Assembly (NCBI GenBank): GCA_038501195.1
Contig: JBBPUQ010000007.1
Location: 3,511,501-3,575,500 of the forward strand
DNA: 64,000 bases
Direction of reading: 5' to 3'
Origin: Nemania diffusa
Taxonomy: Eukaryota; Ascomycota; Sordariomycetes; Xylariales; Xylariaceae
Every line of letters begins with the position of its first letter. The stretch's first letter is position 1. The position numbers and the translations under genes were made by a program. Of the stretch, positions 25,801-35,699 are shown in pieces. The notes beneath the pieces were generated by a model that saw only the letters and a program-made list of their open reading frames with translations, ran no database searches and had not been told where the DNA came from.

Positions 25801-26818
25801 CCCGATGGCTCATATACTAGAGTGGCTTTGGGATGCAGTAGTTCACCCTATTTTGGAAAAACTAGGGCTTCTAAAGCTGCCATCGGACGACAAGTGGCCT
25901 CGTATCTGGTGGATCCCGACCGGTGCTCTGAGTTTATTACCACTGCATGCTGCCGGCAGGCCATTCCCACATTTAAAGGAGTCCGCACTTGACAGGGTAG
26001 TATCGTCGTACAGTCCATCAATCAAGGCACTTCTATTTGCTCGCCGGAGCCCGCGAGAGAATATTAACTCCAAGAGTGAGAAGGCTTTGCTCGTGTCAAT
26101 GCCCAGCACACCAGGTCATTCTGCCCTGAAGTTTGCCGAAGAAGAGGTGAACAAGTTGGCCGAGCTTCTCCCGAGCTCGATTGGGAGAGTAATATTAGAA
26201 CAGCCGTGCAGAGAGGATGTGTTAGCGAGTCTAGATACCTGCACGATATTTCATTTTGCGGGCCACGGCGAGCCACACCAATCAGAACCTTTAAAAAGTC
26301 GATTGCTTCTTAAAGACTGGAGAAACCACCCGTTGACGGTCGGAGACTTTGTTGGGTTAAACTTAAGCCGTAAATCACCTTGGCTTGCATACCTGTCGGC
26401 TTGTTCGACAGGTGAGAGCTTAGTGGAGACGTTATACGACGAAGCATTAAACTTGGTATCTGTATGCCAGCTTGCAGGTTTCCAGAATGTAGTAGGATCG
26501 TTATGGGAAATATCAGACCGATATTCCGTCGATGTAGCAGAGGAGGTGTATAGGACGATAAAAGATGGCGAACGCTTCGATGACGAGAAGATCGCCTTGG
26601 GGGTCCACAGGGCTGCGAGGCTTCTCCGGGATAGAACAAACCAAGTGCAGGGATATAGCGAGGAAGCCGAAGTGGACAGTAAAAAAAAAAGACTGGCGGC
26701 TGTTGAAGAATCTGGACGTGGGGACAAAAGGAGGGTGAGACCATACGATTTCAAAGAGGATGAAGAGCTGGAGTGTGATCCGCGCATATGGGCAGCATAT
26801 ATTCACGTCGGTCCTTAA
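22802..26818 (+). CDS. TPR-CHAT caspase-fold protease
   Basis: Single exon, 1,338 residues from the first ATG. The ATG at 22,874 (residue 25) has a better context, with A at -3, and drops a hydrophobic leader, giving 1,314 residues; I favour it. Order of parts: a Glu/Arg/Lys-rich coiled coil (about 31-70), a low-complexity linker to about 195, then roughly ten degenerate TPR-like repeats of about 50 residues (about 220-780) with recurring 'AI..AEEAV' and 'LSNLAASL', a helical linker with 'LELGRSVIIGLLLG', and a C-terminal CHAT domain. CHAT is the caspase-related fold found with TPRs. Its dyad is visible: His1155 in 'FHFAGHGE' and Cys1201 in 'YLSACSTGES'. An active cysteine protease gated by TPR ligand binding is likely. 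The substrate is unknown. It has no NB-ARC or NACHT domain. It lies next to, and divergent from, a C14 protease. Confidence 0.88.
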   Translation: MTTIILLPIFIKYRKITRSSEVPTMSGVPSTEQESLEIQEVRLRRELENLEQEERIKTLQRRIKELKRAQIAPELSSKDSTTPYQQAQVSAAVPQSVGDIKNTPPEVEASHGITLQISQSQGAVEASTDIVPLTSIAPTLTLAGERHSPGPYNINQSSLGLAEVSSGANDSFDRVSAPVDTDKTAKPNTMATLPLKYYHELEVFGDFEDNDAELLFRRADLEELFEHANNLEKNAENALGQAVRLSRARYFILSITGDMGDIDRAIDQATKVVQTIAVDDPKYTASLQNLIVMLLKKYHYTQALEDLQGATLRAEEMATLTPPSHPSRIDLCLMKCEKAIQTGSTEDRDEAMYWLTMTAPLEDNSNRATQYRDIFNLTGNAEDTENAIRGAEESLKALSDNHPDRISKLNTLASLFLAKFKRLNNPEDLQMAIRRAEEAVKMASSSHLNKAIALDNLANSLSFKFEQTGDLDDLDLAIQNSQKAVEALPHNDKRRGAMLSNLAASLGRRFNRTGNSDDLQMSIQTAEEAVEAASRNGQNRGHMLNNLFASLYYRYMHTGDSNDIQLAIQKGEEASYVIPDHDLVKAKLLSNLAACYAIHFWRMKDLASVEKAVQNSQKAIQIGGKGDRAPLLSNLAASLWLKFEATDKSDDLEIAIRTGEEALEAIPHDNPDIIASMLSNQAVLFQAKYERTRHLDDLQTSIERGEEAVNVISMDHPNKAYILTNLARSLQIRFLQTGQHSDAEQAASHYVSAANVSIAPPRIRIDAALHAAKMLADDYKWDEVCSVTETAVNLLPKVAPRQLQQHDQQKILEEFAGLAAIAASAALEARKDAAHAVQLLELGRSVIIGLLLGTRSDLTALKEKHKEIADRFEQLRGILDPSNADGLFLGTQGPIALSMSINQRHDASIELDRIIDQIRHLPSFENFLRPPQTHELIAAASSGPVVLINVSRYRCDALLIEPTAIRSMRLPDLNQGKIEEMVNLMRSSRHIPSSSPGVSNPMAHILEWLWDAVVHPILEKLGLLKLPSDDKWPRIWWIPTGALSLLPLHAAGRPFPHLKESALDRVVSSYSPSIKALLFARRSPRENINSKSEKALLVSMPSTPGHSALKFAEEEVNKLAELLPSSIGRVILEQPCREDVLASLDTCTIFHFAGHGEPHQSEPLKSRLLLKDWRNHPLTVGDFVGLNLSRKSPWLAYLSACSTGESLVETLYDEALNLVSVCQLAGFQNVVGSLWEISDRYSVDVAEEVYRTIKDGERFDDEKIALGVHRAARLLRDRTNQVQGYSEEAEVDSKKKRLAAVEESGRGDKRRVRPYDFKEDEELECDPRIWAAYIHVGP

Positions 26819-27406
26819 TTGCGCAACTATAATGTTGAGATTTCGAAGATTGTTAACAGAAATCCAGCGTCTACACCATTTGCTTTAGGCATATATAGGA
26901 TTCGGGACATTTCAATAGTATATCACGATTTTTGCACGGATTTTCCAGAGGTATAGAAGCGTCTTAGGGCCGAGCCCAGTTGACTGAGCCTTGGCGGAAG
27001 TTATATCTATTTTAATCGCAAACTTTTGCATTTGTCAGCATGAGCGACAGCTAAGCCTTTTTCCATTTGTTTGTTATTATTTATGTCATAATCCGCCAAA
27101 AAGAGCTAACAAGCGAAAAGCAGTTGTTTATTATAGGCAAAAGCTAACCCCGCAGATGAGAGAGGGGGCTAGGTAGGTAAATACAGGGCCTTGTAGCGAT
27201 GGAATGTGCGGTCTCCGCACAGTGACACCAAAGGTACATAGTAACTAGGACCAAGCCACCCACTCCGCCAAGATGGTAGGTACGCCACCTGTAGGCCCAC
27301 ACCACGGCAGTATTTTCACTAGCCCCTTCGGTAGCCGTTATAGCAATTAGTCTTTGAAGACCTTAATCCAGTCAAGATTTCCACCTATCCAAATCTTCTA
27401 TCTAGT
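26819..27406. other. Intergenic region
   Basis: Convergent 3' region between the TPR-CHAT gene and the DUF3425 regulator. I see nothing coding in it. Confidence 0.5.
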
Positions 27407-28438
27407 TTATTGAGGCGGGAACAGAGGGTTTCTTAAAGGGGCCTCGCCCCTTTGCGCTCGCCAGTAGTCCGTAGCCATCGATAGCCCTTCGCACTCGTCA
27501 AATAGTCGGGCCCATTTCTGCGCAACATACTCCGAGACCTCCCATCCCATTGGATCCCATGGATCTCCCCAAACTATCAGTCCGGTGTGCTCGGTAGCCG
27601 AGTTCTTCCCACCAAGATCAGCACAAAGCTCGTCTTCGTCGATAATGCCTTCTGAGAGAATCAGTTTGTTTCTCAACCCGGCGAATGGGAACAGATCGAT
27701 ATACGGGTGATGCCACACTGAGATCTGAGTCTCCGTGGGAGTTAGTGATTTGGGGAGTGGGCAGGTGAAGGGCTTGGAGTCACAGAATGGTGAGCTAATG
27801 TCATCATGCAGGGAGCATGGGTCTAAACCCAATAACCTTGCGTTGGCTGCGCAAGCTCTGTAGAGATTGTATCGTACAAGCGTTAGGAGATGATCGGCAG
27901 GAAGCGGGATTGAATAGAGGTCGAGGACTATAGTGGTTGGTCCGACTGATACTACAAGCAAAGGGCTCTCTGCATCCGAACCCCGTGCGAACTCGCGAAG
28001 GGAGTTGCTGCTTAGTATTCTGGATAAGTCGGATGGCCCGGCCAGATCTATTGACCGGTGCTCTATTTCCTTTTCGGCAGTTTGTTGGCCTGACGCTCGA
28101 CTGGTGTGAATGCTGGGGTATAGAGTGTACGATGAAAGATGACTAATAGCATCTACTTGGTCTCCGACGTTGGGAGTCAGACTAGACTGAAGAGTTCTAG
28201 TAGGATCTTTCTGAAGATGTGCAGATTTCATATTGTCTCTTCGTCGCCCTATGGTATTATGAGCCTTTCCTATCAGTGTTGGGTCGTCGCAATAATACCT
28301 ACTGAGAGCTCGCTGGTTCAGACGATTCTGTCGCTTCTTCCGGGTTGCAAAGTCGGATATCCCGGCCCAATCATCCTCGATACATCGGGCCTCGATCATA
28401 TGAGACATGTCATCTAGTAGAATGGAATTCGCCATCAT
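27407..28438 (-). CDS. DUF3425 protein with bZIP-like basic region (putative transcription regulator)
   Basis: Uninterrupted 343-codon frame. Near the N terminus 'DDWAGISDFATRKKRQNRLNQRA' reads as the bZIP-type basic region with the N-x3-Q-R core typical of fungal DUF3425 proteins ('RKKRQNRLNQRA', about 33-44). The stretch after it, 'LSRYY', departs from the usual Arg-rich 'YRRR' continuation, so DNA binding may be weakened or changed. The C-terminal half (about 160-330), with conserved 'HPYIDLFPFAGLRNKL' and 'WGDPWDPMGWEVSE', is the DUF3425 domain. Such proteins are nuclear and some control secondary-metabolite clusters. Only 398 bases separate its start from the divergently transcribed SDR, so the two may share a regulatory region. 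The start could be Met1, 2, 11 or 14; all lie upstream of the basic region. Confidence 0.82.
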   Translation of the reverse strand: MMANSILLDDMSHMIEARCIEDDWAGISDFATRKKRQNRLNQRALSRYYCDDPTLIGKAHNTIGRRRDNMKSAHLQKDPTRTLQSSLTPNVGDQVDAISHLSSYTLYPSIHTSRASGQQTAEKEIEHRSIDLAGPSDLSRILSSNSLREFARGSDAESPLLVVSVGPTTIVLDLYSIPLPADHLLTLVRYNLYRACAANARLLGLDPCSLHDDISSPFCDSKPFTCPLPKSLTPTETQISVWHHPYIDLFPFAGLRNKLILSEGIIDEDELCADLGGKNSATEHTGLIVWGDPWDPMGWEVSEYVAQKWARLFDECEGLSMATDYWRAQRGEAPLRNPLFPPQ

Positions 28439-28734
28439 GCATGAGTAGAGTCATCCAGTTGCAGAAGGCACATACAATTAAATTAGATCACGATTGGAGG
28501 GACACGAGAGAAATCTTATACGCTAGATACGACACTGAGTAAGTGGACGACTCAAACAGATCTGACGTCGGATCATAACCCCGATAAATGTCATCCAGGG
28601 GGACGGACAGCGCTAATGCAAAGCTAATGCAACTGGATGATGCGCTAAAAAACCCCTCGTCATCGTCGAAGTGCTCAACGAACATTAGTGTAGATTTCAT
28701 TAACAAGACTATGAAATCTCACGAGATGAAAAGC

Positions 28735-28743
28735 TATAAAAGG
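28735..28743 (+). promoter_or_regulatory. Probable TATA box of the SDR gene
   Basis: TATAAAAGG lies about 100 bases upstream of the SDR start codon at 28,837, inside the 398-base divergent region shared with the DUF3425 regulator. Confidence 0.5.
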
Positions 28744-28836
28744 TGAGTAAAATTCTCTGATTCAAATTTGATTATTGCGGTGAATTGTTGTAAACTCTTA
28801 TTATCTTCACATATAACAGCTCTCATTCAATTAACA

Positions 28837-30159
28837 ATGCCAAAGTTCTCCTTTTCGTCAACCGGGGTCGAGGTCGTCAGCGCCTTCACTGACCAGGTTC
28901 GGAACAAGACGAGTATGTCAACTTACACCCCAGGACATATCATATAATAGATAATCAGTCAAGTACTAATGCATAGAAGTTCTCATCACAGGTCCCAGTG
29001 ACGGCGGAATCGGTGCTGAGATTGCCATTTCCCTAGCACATGCCAGTCCATCCCTCATAATCTTAGCAGGTCGTACCGAGGACAAGATCAAGCCCGTGAT
29101 TCGGAAAATCCGCGAAATCGACGATTCAGTGCAGCTCACCTTCGTGCAACTCGACCTAAGCGACCAAGCCTCAGTACGACATGCTGCGAAAGTCATCTCC
29201 GATACTGTCGATAAGATCGACATCGTGATTAACAATGCAGCTATCATGGCCTGCCCATGGTCCAAGACCGTGGACGGCGTCGAAAGCCAGTTCGCATCGA
29301 ACTACCTCGGGCACTTCTTATTGACCAATCTACTTCTTGAAACTACAGTGAAAATGGACGGTGCTCGGGTCATCAATACTACGAGCACGGGTGGTGTTGG
29401 GGGCGAGATTGATTTTGACGACGTGAACTTCAAGGTATTGATTATTTCAGTTAGGGCACTTGCCGTCGATGAAGACAATTTCTCACAAAAAGTGTCATAG
29501 GACGGTAAAACGTATATACCTGTAGCGGCGTACGGACAGTCGAAAGTTGCGATGCTGTTGTTTAGCGTGGCTCTTGCTTCGCGATTCGAACCTCAGAAAG
29601 TCGCTTCATTCTCGGTGCATCCTGGAAGTATGTATTGCCTTGCCAAAGCTCCACTTTCAAACTTTTACTAAATGACACTACTTAGATATAGGGACCAACC
29701 TGCAAGTACATCTTCAGGATCCAGCCGCTTTCAAGTCGGCGGTTGAATGGGTAGTAGGGAAAACAGGTGAGAGTTCGCAATACTCCGAGACTTCAAGATC
29801 TTTCTTTAGGACCTCTCGTGATTTACTAGCATCCATCCTATTCGCCATATTGACACATTAATTCAGGTCACTTTGCACGAGAAGAATTCAAAACCTTACA
29901 ACAGGGTTGTTCGACAACCCTGGTAGCAGCGTTAGATGACGCTATCATCGGTATGTTTCTAAAATAGGATTCTAGTGCGTTCATGAAGGGACATCGCTAA
30001 CCATATTAATATGCAGCATCGTCTGGGTGCTATCTCGCTGATGCACAGCTAGCCTCACCGCAACCGGTGGACTTGAAAACGAGCCAAGAGCTCGCAGACA
30101 GGCTATGGTCTCTAAGTGAAAACTTAGTGCATCAGAAATTCGATTGGGGCCGACGTTGA
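28837..30159 (+). CDS. Short-chain dehydrogenase/reductase (six exons)
   Basis: Reconstructed by joining exons 28,837-28,912, 28,977-29,434, 29,501-29,627, 29,686-29,766, 29,867-29,950 and 30,017-30,159. All introns are GT-AG, 58-100 bases long, and the joined frame stays open to TGA, giving 322 residues. The NAD(P)-binding glycine motif 'TGPSDGGIG' is at 30-38, the 'NNAA' motif is present, and the catalytic Tyr189-x3-Lys193 (YGQSK) lies in exon 3, followed by 'SVHPGNIGTN' across the exon 3-4 junction. Sequence style is that of retinol dehydrogenase/WWOX-type SDRs. It should oxidise or reduce an alcohol/carbonyl with NAD(P)(H); the substrate is unknown. Next to a P450 and an FAD oxidase, a role in making or modifying a small metabolite is likely. 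Intron 2 is free of in-frame stops until its end, so a naive model would run into it. Confidence 0.9.
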
Positions 30160-30637
30160 GGATAGGATTACAACATGTGCATAAGTATGATGTTAGGTCG
30201 CTTCCAGGGCCGTATTTTGCAGCTCTGGTCGCATAATCTATTGGTATGGTTGCATAGCTAGAGCCAATCGTCGTGTAACTTGGCGCTTGCTTACTACAAT
30301 TAATGACGACAGTTGCTACAGGTTACTTTTAGATAGGTACATTATCCGAAATGTATTGCTAGAGCCTATAGGATCGAATTTTGATATTAACTATGACGCT
30401 CAAGGTTTACGCCGCCTACGTAGCTAGGCTGGTATTCAGATACTCAATGAGAAATAAAGAAAACCTACTTTAGGATCTATGCAGAAAGATGTTATAAGCA
30501 GCGCGATATAAAAAGATCAAGTCTCCCTTCTCAAGTTAAGGGGTCTTTTAGTAATTATAGTATCTTCTAAATAACCCAAACATTCACAATTCTTCCATCC
30601 AGTCGAGCTACTACAGTTTATCTTTTGAATTATCAGC
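30160..30637. other. Intergenic region with P450 promoter
   Basis: No coding frame. A TATA-like site is noted separately at 30,507. Confidence 0.5.
30507..30515 (+). promoter_or_regulatory. Probable TATA box of the P450 gene
   Basis: TATAAAAAG lies about 130 bases upstream of the P450 start codon. Confidence 0.4.
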
Positions 30638-32650
30638 ATGGCTGACCAGATTCTACTTTGCGTGTTAGTTGTCTCCATCAGCTACCTCTACATTCGGTAC
30701 GCGAAGGAAAGAGCCAAGGCATGGAGGTTTCTCTTCCAAGGAGCAGACATGATCACGGAAGCTTACAAAAGGGTGAAAAATCCCCCTAACTTACTATTAC
30801 ATATCCAAACATCTAATACTAAACTTTGGTAGTCCAATGGCAAAGCATTTAGTGTCCCTGCGCCCGATCATGGTCATGTTTTCATCAGCTCCAGTGAGCA
30901 CATTGGTGAACTTCGCAAGGCCGGTGAAGATGAACTATCTTTGTTTGGCGCAACAAAACAAGTGAGATATGATGACAATCCTTCTTATGACCCGACTAAA
31001 TCCTTGCAGATGTTCCAACCTGCGTATACTATGCTCGGGCATAATTGGCTAGACACACGAGGGTCCGAAGGTGTCGGATACGTCAGAGCTGTGGGCACCT
31101 TGTTTCCAAGAGAGCTACTACATATCATGCCTGACATGCAACGTCTTGTCCGGGAATCATTTGATGCATTTGCCTCGACGCACAGGTCAGATAGAGGTAA
31201 GCAGGCTGTCTTTTCTATTTAAAGAGAATTGATTAACAAATAGAAAGGAAACCTCGATATTCCCGCCTACCAGCTAATCAAAAACATCGTGTGTAAACTG
31301 AACGCGTACTGTTTTTTTGGTAACGAACTAGGTAAGATTAATCTCATGTATTCCCGTGGAGTAAAGCTAGTCTCTTACATGCACATCAGCTGAAAACGAA
31401 ACCTTCATGAAAAACATACTTGAGTACAATGAACTGGTCATTCGAGCTGCAGAGATACTTAGGGTGATGCCTGGATTTTTAAAGAGGTCAGTCTTATTTA
31501 ATACGAAAAGACATGCGATAAAATACTTATGTCATAGGCTCATTGGCCCTTACCTCGGCAAACACGCAACCGTTCAAGACATAGTTTTCAATATGATCAA
31601 CGATTTAGTCACCCAGCGAATGAATGACAAGAAACTTGCAAAAACAGGAGAAATCTCTTCACCACCTCCGGTAATATCTTTCAACTCTATTGTTTAGACT
31701 TTTGAACTCTTAGGTGATTAACTTAGTATCGATAGAATGATATGGTCCAGTGGATTATTGATACTGCGCCCGCGCATTTGAACTGGGGGCCACGACGTGT
31801 CACTTACGAAATCATCGCAATTTGGTTTGGTTCCGTCCATGCATTGTCTGCGGTAAGTAGGTTCTCGTTGCAGTGTTATGGCGTTTTCTTTCTAATCTGT
31901 CCCTATATAGACAACCACTTATATGCTGTTCGATCTTGGCGAAAACCTAGACTATATTGAATCGCTTCGTGAGGAAGTAGAAAGCTCTGAATTTGATAAC
32001 TTCTTAAAAACTACGAAGGGTCTTCCACTCTTGGACAGTTTTATAAAGGAGTCTTCGCGGCTGAGTCCCATCGAGTCTAGTTAGTGTTCTTTCACTTTCA
32101 CGCGCGGGCTTTACTTATATTCTCCTAGTGTCCGGAAGGCGGGAAGCGCTTAAAGACTTTGTGTTTTCTGACGGAACACGTGTCAAGAAGGGTGATTGGG
32201 CTTGCGTACCTACTAGGGCGATGCTTCAGGATGAGAAATACTTCCCTCACTCGAGTAGTTTCGAAGGCTTCCGATTCGCTCCTAAGGATAAAGTTACTGG
32301 GAACGTACGTACAGTATTCCAACCTGAGGGGCCATCTAGATACACGGATCTTTCAAACAACTACCATGCATGGGGAATCAGGGGCATTGTCTGGTATGTG
32401 AATACTGAAATACTAGGGTTCATACAGCCTTGCTAATATTCATTCTAGCCCCGGAAGATTCTATTCTTCTGTAGTTACTAAATTGATCGCGGCCCACGTC
32501 CTAAAAACCTTCGATTGCACTCTCATGGGTCAGAATGTGGAGAAATACACAATCTGGCGATCTTATATTCTACCAAAAGAGGACGTACTTGTACGTTTCA
32601 CTCCGCGCCAGCAATTGCGTGTTTCAGAACATTCAGCTTCAGTCTGCTAG
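30638..32650 (+). CDS. Cytochrome P450 monooxygenase (nine exons), unusual heme loop
   Basis: Joined exons: 30,638-30,772, 30,833-31,196, 31,248-31,331, 31,390-31,486, 31,538-31,670, 31,736-31,852, 31,911-32,079, 32,129-32,393, 32,449-32,650. All junctions are GT-AG, frame is kept throughout, and the product is 521 residues, normal for a membrane P450. An N-terminal anchor (about 5-21), an I-helix segment 'FGSVHALSATT', the K-helix E-x-x-R (Glu357, Arg360 in 'KESSRLSP'), 'FEGFRF', and the heme-ligand Cys455 in 'CPGRF' are visible. The loop before Cys455 reads W-G-I-R-G-I-V-C instead of the usual F/W-G-x-G-x-H/R-x-C, so the second Gly and the propionate-binding Arg/His are absent. It should be an ER-bound oxygenase acting with P450 reductase; the altered loop leaves activity in doubt. 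It sits between an SDR and an FAD oxidase. Confidence 0.9.
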
Positions 32651-34131
32651 CTGGGTCTAAGCTATAAGAACCCACCAGCAAGGGTTAAGATATTCAGTGC
32701 AAGTCATGTAGCTGACAGATCGGTCTTGGATTTTGGTCATAAATTGGATATTTCTGTTTTCATATTCATATGCCTCCAACTTTGCGGAGCTTCTTTGCTA
32801 TCTATAACGATTGTTTCACTACCTAGGTCAGCATCTTCAGTTATGTTTTCTATGGATTCTTGGCTATCAAAGTATTACCTCTTAGGTTTTGTATAGCCTT
32901 AGTTAGCAAATACAAATATAAATCTACCCCCAGGAGAACCTCTGGACCTAGCCATGCGCACCATTCAAAATCTCCACAAGGTTAAACTTACCTCGGTTTG
33001 CTCTGGGTGGGAGGGACACGAGGGACATAGGTGATAATATTAATAGGATCATGGGTACCATATTGAAAATGAACAACGAGAAGGAGCTGTCATATTGTTG
33101 TATTATACTTTGATTCACTAATATGCCTGCTTTACGCAGGTGTTCGCGCTTAAATTGAGGAGATGTGTAGTCATGGTGACAGATACTATGACAATACTGA
33201 GACATGTCCCGCCTGTCCGCGGTATCTAGTTGTTGCGGCTGTAGCCGCTTTCCCGCTACTGCAGGTATCTATTTGTAAAAGAAATAGCACCCCAAACACG
33301 CAGACTACCTACGTACTAATAAGACTACATAGCCTGCCTACATTCTGGTTAAGAATGCAGGGTAGCCACCTCCGGAGAAATTGGTTGCCTTTCGAATATC
33401 ACCCTGTTTCCGAAGGCCCTGGAGGGCTGTAATATTTCTAATCGAGTTGTCGGGCACCGCATTAGTAAGCACCTGAGACAGTGTTTAAAAAGAGCGGAGT
33501 ATGTACCTACCTACTATGTAGCGAAAATAAGGGTGCTGCTGGTGTTGAGCTCGTGCTAATTCTCTCTTTCTCCTCTCGAACGACGCACCGAGTGTTAAGA
33601 CTATAACAAATAGGGGACGCTGCTGATGGAGGTTTTAACGCAAGATCGTTCTTCTCATAAGGGATGGCAAGGACTTGTTACAAAGTACGCGACTGACAAT
33701 CTCCATTTTCTGGGCGTTGGGTGTTATAGGTAGAACCAAGGAAACCCCTAAGGCGTGTTAGCTGCAGGGAATACACACGCTCCTAACTCGCCTAGGTATA
33801 CGGAGACGATTGTAACGGCATCTGCGAGAAGTACCAACATTAATAAAGGTAGGAGGGGAACCAAAGCTACAAGTTATCACCGTGCAAACTAGCCTGTAGG
33901 ACATTGACGTACTGCTTGTGTTAGTGTATGTGCACCTACATGTACAAAGGGGTTGTGTAACACGTTGTACTTGAATGCAAGGGAACGAGGGAGTCCCTCC
34001 CTTTTCGGCTGTCGGTATCCTTTTTGCTAGCTTACTCTGTTACTATGTATTAAATCTTAACTTAGCACCTATCAAGAGTATCTCCCCAACCTTCAATTTC
34101 TTTTCGTTGCCTCTCGCTCTTTTCTTCCGCG
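32651..34131. other. Intergenic region between P450 and FAD oxidase
   Basis: About 1.5 kb with no supported gene. Short frames at 33,163-33,432 and 33,975-34,211 have no recognisable content. The last roughly 100 bases are pyrimidine-rich, as is common upstream of fungal start codons. Confidence 0.5.
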
Positions 34132-35699
34132 ATGTCTGTCTCAGAAGCAATCAAAACCATCCAGACAATCTCGAGCGACCTGGTCGCTCTCCCGGGCAGC
34201 GAAGAGTATGACAAGATCGCAGAATCCTACTTCACAGAACTTGAGCGCGACATCAAACCGGCGTGCTTTATTACCCCAAGCTCCGCGGTCCAAGTTGCGG
34301 ACGTGGTGAAGGCTATCAAGCCCTTTGCCAGCTCCTCCACCCTTGCGATCTGTGGTGCTGGCCAACAGGCAACTCCGAATGTTGCAAATGTGCACGGCGG
34401 CCTGACTATTCATCTTCAGAAGCTCCGGGGTATTAATGTTGATGCAGACAGAGGAATTGTCTCTGTTGCTGCAGGTGAGCGCATGGGCAGTGTGTATGAC
34501 GAGGTCATAGCTGCGGGGCTCGGGGTTGTCGGAAACCGCCATTCCAGTGGTGGAATTGGTGGTGATGCCGTACAAGGTAATAAGTGTTCTGACATTGATA
34601 TGATTATAGTTTATATGTGGTTTCGTTGGTAGTTTTTCTAACTTTGAATTACTTAAATAGCCGGGTTATCATACTTCTCCTACGCGCGAGGCTTCGTATG
34701 CGATAATGTCGTCAACTACGAGATCGTTCTCGCTAGTGGCGAGGTAGTCGAGGCCAACGCCGAGAGAAGCCCGGACCTCTGGGTTGCGTTGAAAGGTGGC
34801 GGTAACAACTTTGGTATCGTCACCCGGTTCGATCTGCGTGTCTTTCCAGAGGGCCAACTCTGGGGTGGCAAGGTGTTTTACTTCGAGCCCAGCTTTTCGG
34901 GGCAGATCCGGAGTCTCGTGGAGTATCTTAATAGCCCGAATCCTAATGTCGACGTTCACATATGCCTTAGCATCGGGCATGCGCCTATGGCGAATGATTT
35001 GATAGCCATGAACGATATCTTCTCCACAAGGCCCGAGAAGCCGAAGGCGCTCGAACCTTTTTCAGACGTGCAGCCACAGATCGAACCCATGAAGACCTTG
35101 CGTGTTGATAGCCTCAAAGCTCTCACTGACGAAGCTTTTTCCGGCGCAACGGCAAACAGGTTAGTATAAGTGTATTCGCTTCTCGCTCAGCTGCCCAATA
35201 CTAAATCATGAGTAGAGTCACAAAAATGACGGTGACAGTCAAGGCGGATATCGGGATCCTCGAGTACGCCGTGGACACATTCCGTACCGCACTAGAGAAG
35301 TTGAAGGGTATAAAAAACTTACTATTCTCCATCACGTTCGAGCCAATTCCTGTGTCTCTAATAGAGCAATCTATCGCCCGCGGCGGAAACTCTCTGGGAC
35401 TCAACCCATCAGACGGACCACTTGTCATAGTATTGCTCTATACTTCCTGGGACAATTCTGATGACGACGAGAAAGTATACGAGGCCAATAAAGAGGCTCT
35501 TCAGGCAATCAAGGAGAAGGCAGTCGATAACAACGTATATTCGCCTTATCTATATATGAATTATGCGTTCCTTCACCAAGATCCCATTGATTCGTACGGG
35601 TCGGAGAACAAGGCAAACTTGCAGGCTATCAGTGCCAAATATGACCCGGAGGGGTTCTTTCAGACTGCGGGCGTAGGGCCATGGAAGATATCAAAATAA
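34132..35699 (+). CDS. FAD-linked oxidase (FAD_binding_4 / berberine-bridge-enzyme-like), three exons
   Basis: Exons 34,132-34,576, 34,661-35,159 and 35,213-35,699 join at GT-AG introns (the first with branch 'ttctaac', the second with 'tactaaa') to give 476 residues. The FAD-binding (PCMH-type) domain covers about 40-220: 'ICGAGQQATPN' at about 80, 'GVVGNRHSSGGIGG', then 'YARGFVCDNVVNYEIVLASGE' and 'LWVALKGGGNNFGIVTRFDL', all typical of this family. The usual flavin-linking His in the first motif is Gln, seen in a subset of fungal members, so FAD is likely bound without that link. The C-terminal substrate domain ends with 'YDPEGFFQTAGVGPWKISK', a variant of the BBE ending. No signal peptide is seen, unlike many secreted members. 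With the SDR and P450 upstream on the same strand it fits a metabolite-tailoring group. Confidence 0.88.

Noticed and set aside
26251..26787. 178-codon minus-strand frame inside the TPR-CHAT gene
   Set aside because: Antisense shadow of a strongly supported CHAT domain.
22802..26818. Link to the bacterial CRISPR-associated TPR-CHAT (Craspase) system
   Set aside because: The domain order is similar, but there is no CRISPR array or Cas protein, and TPR-CHAT proteins are common in fungi.
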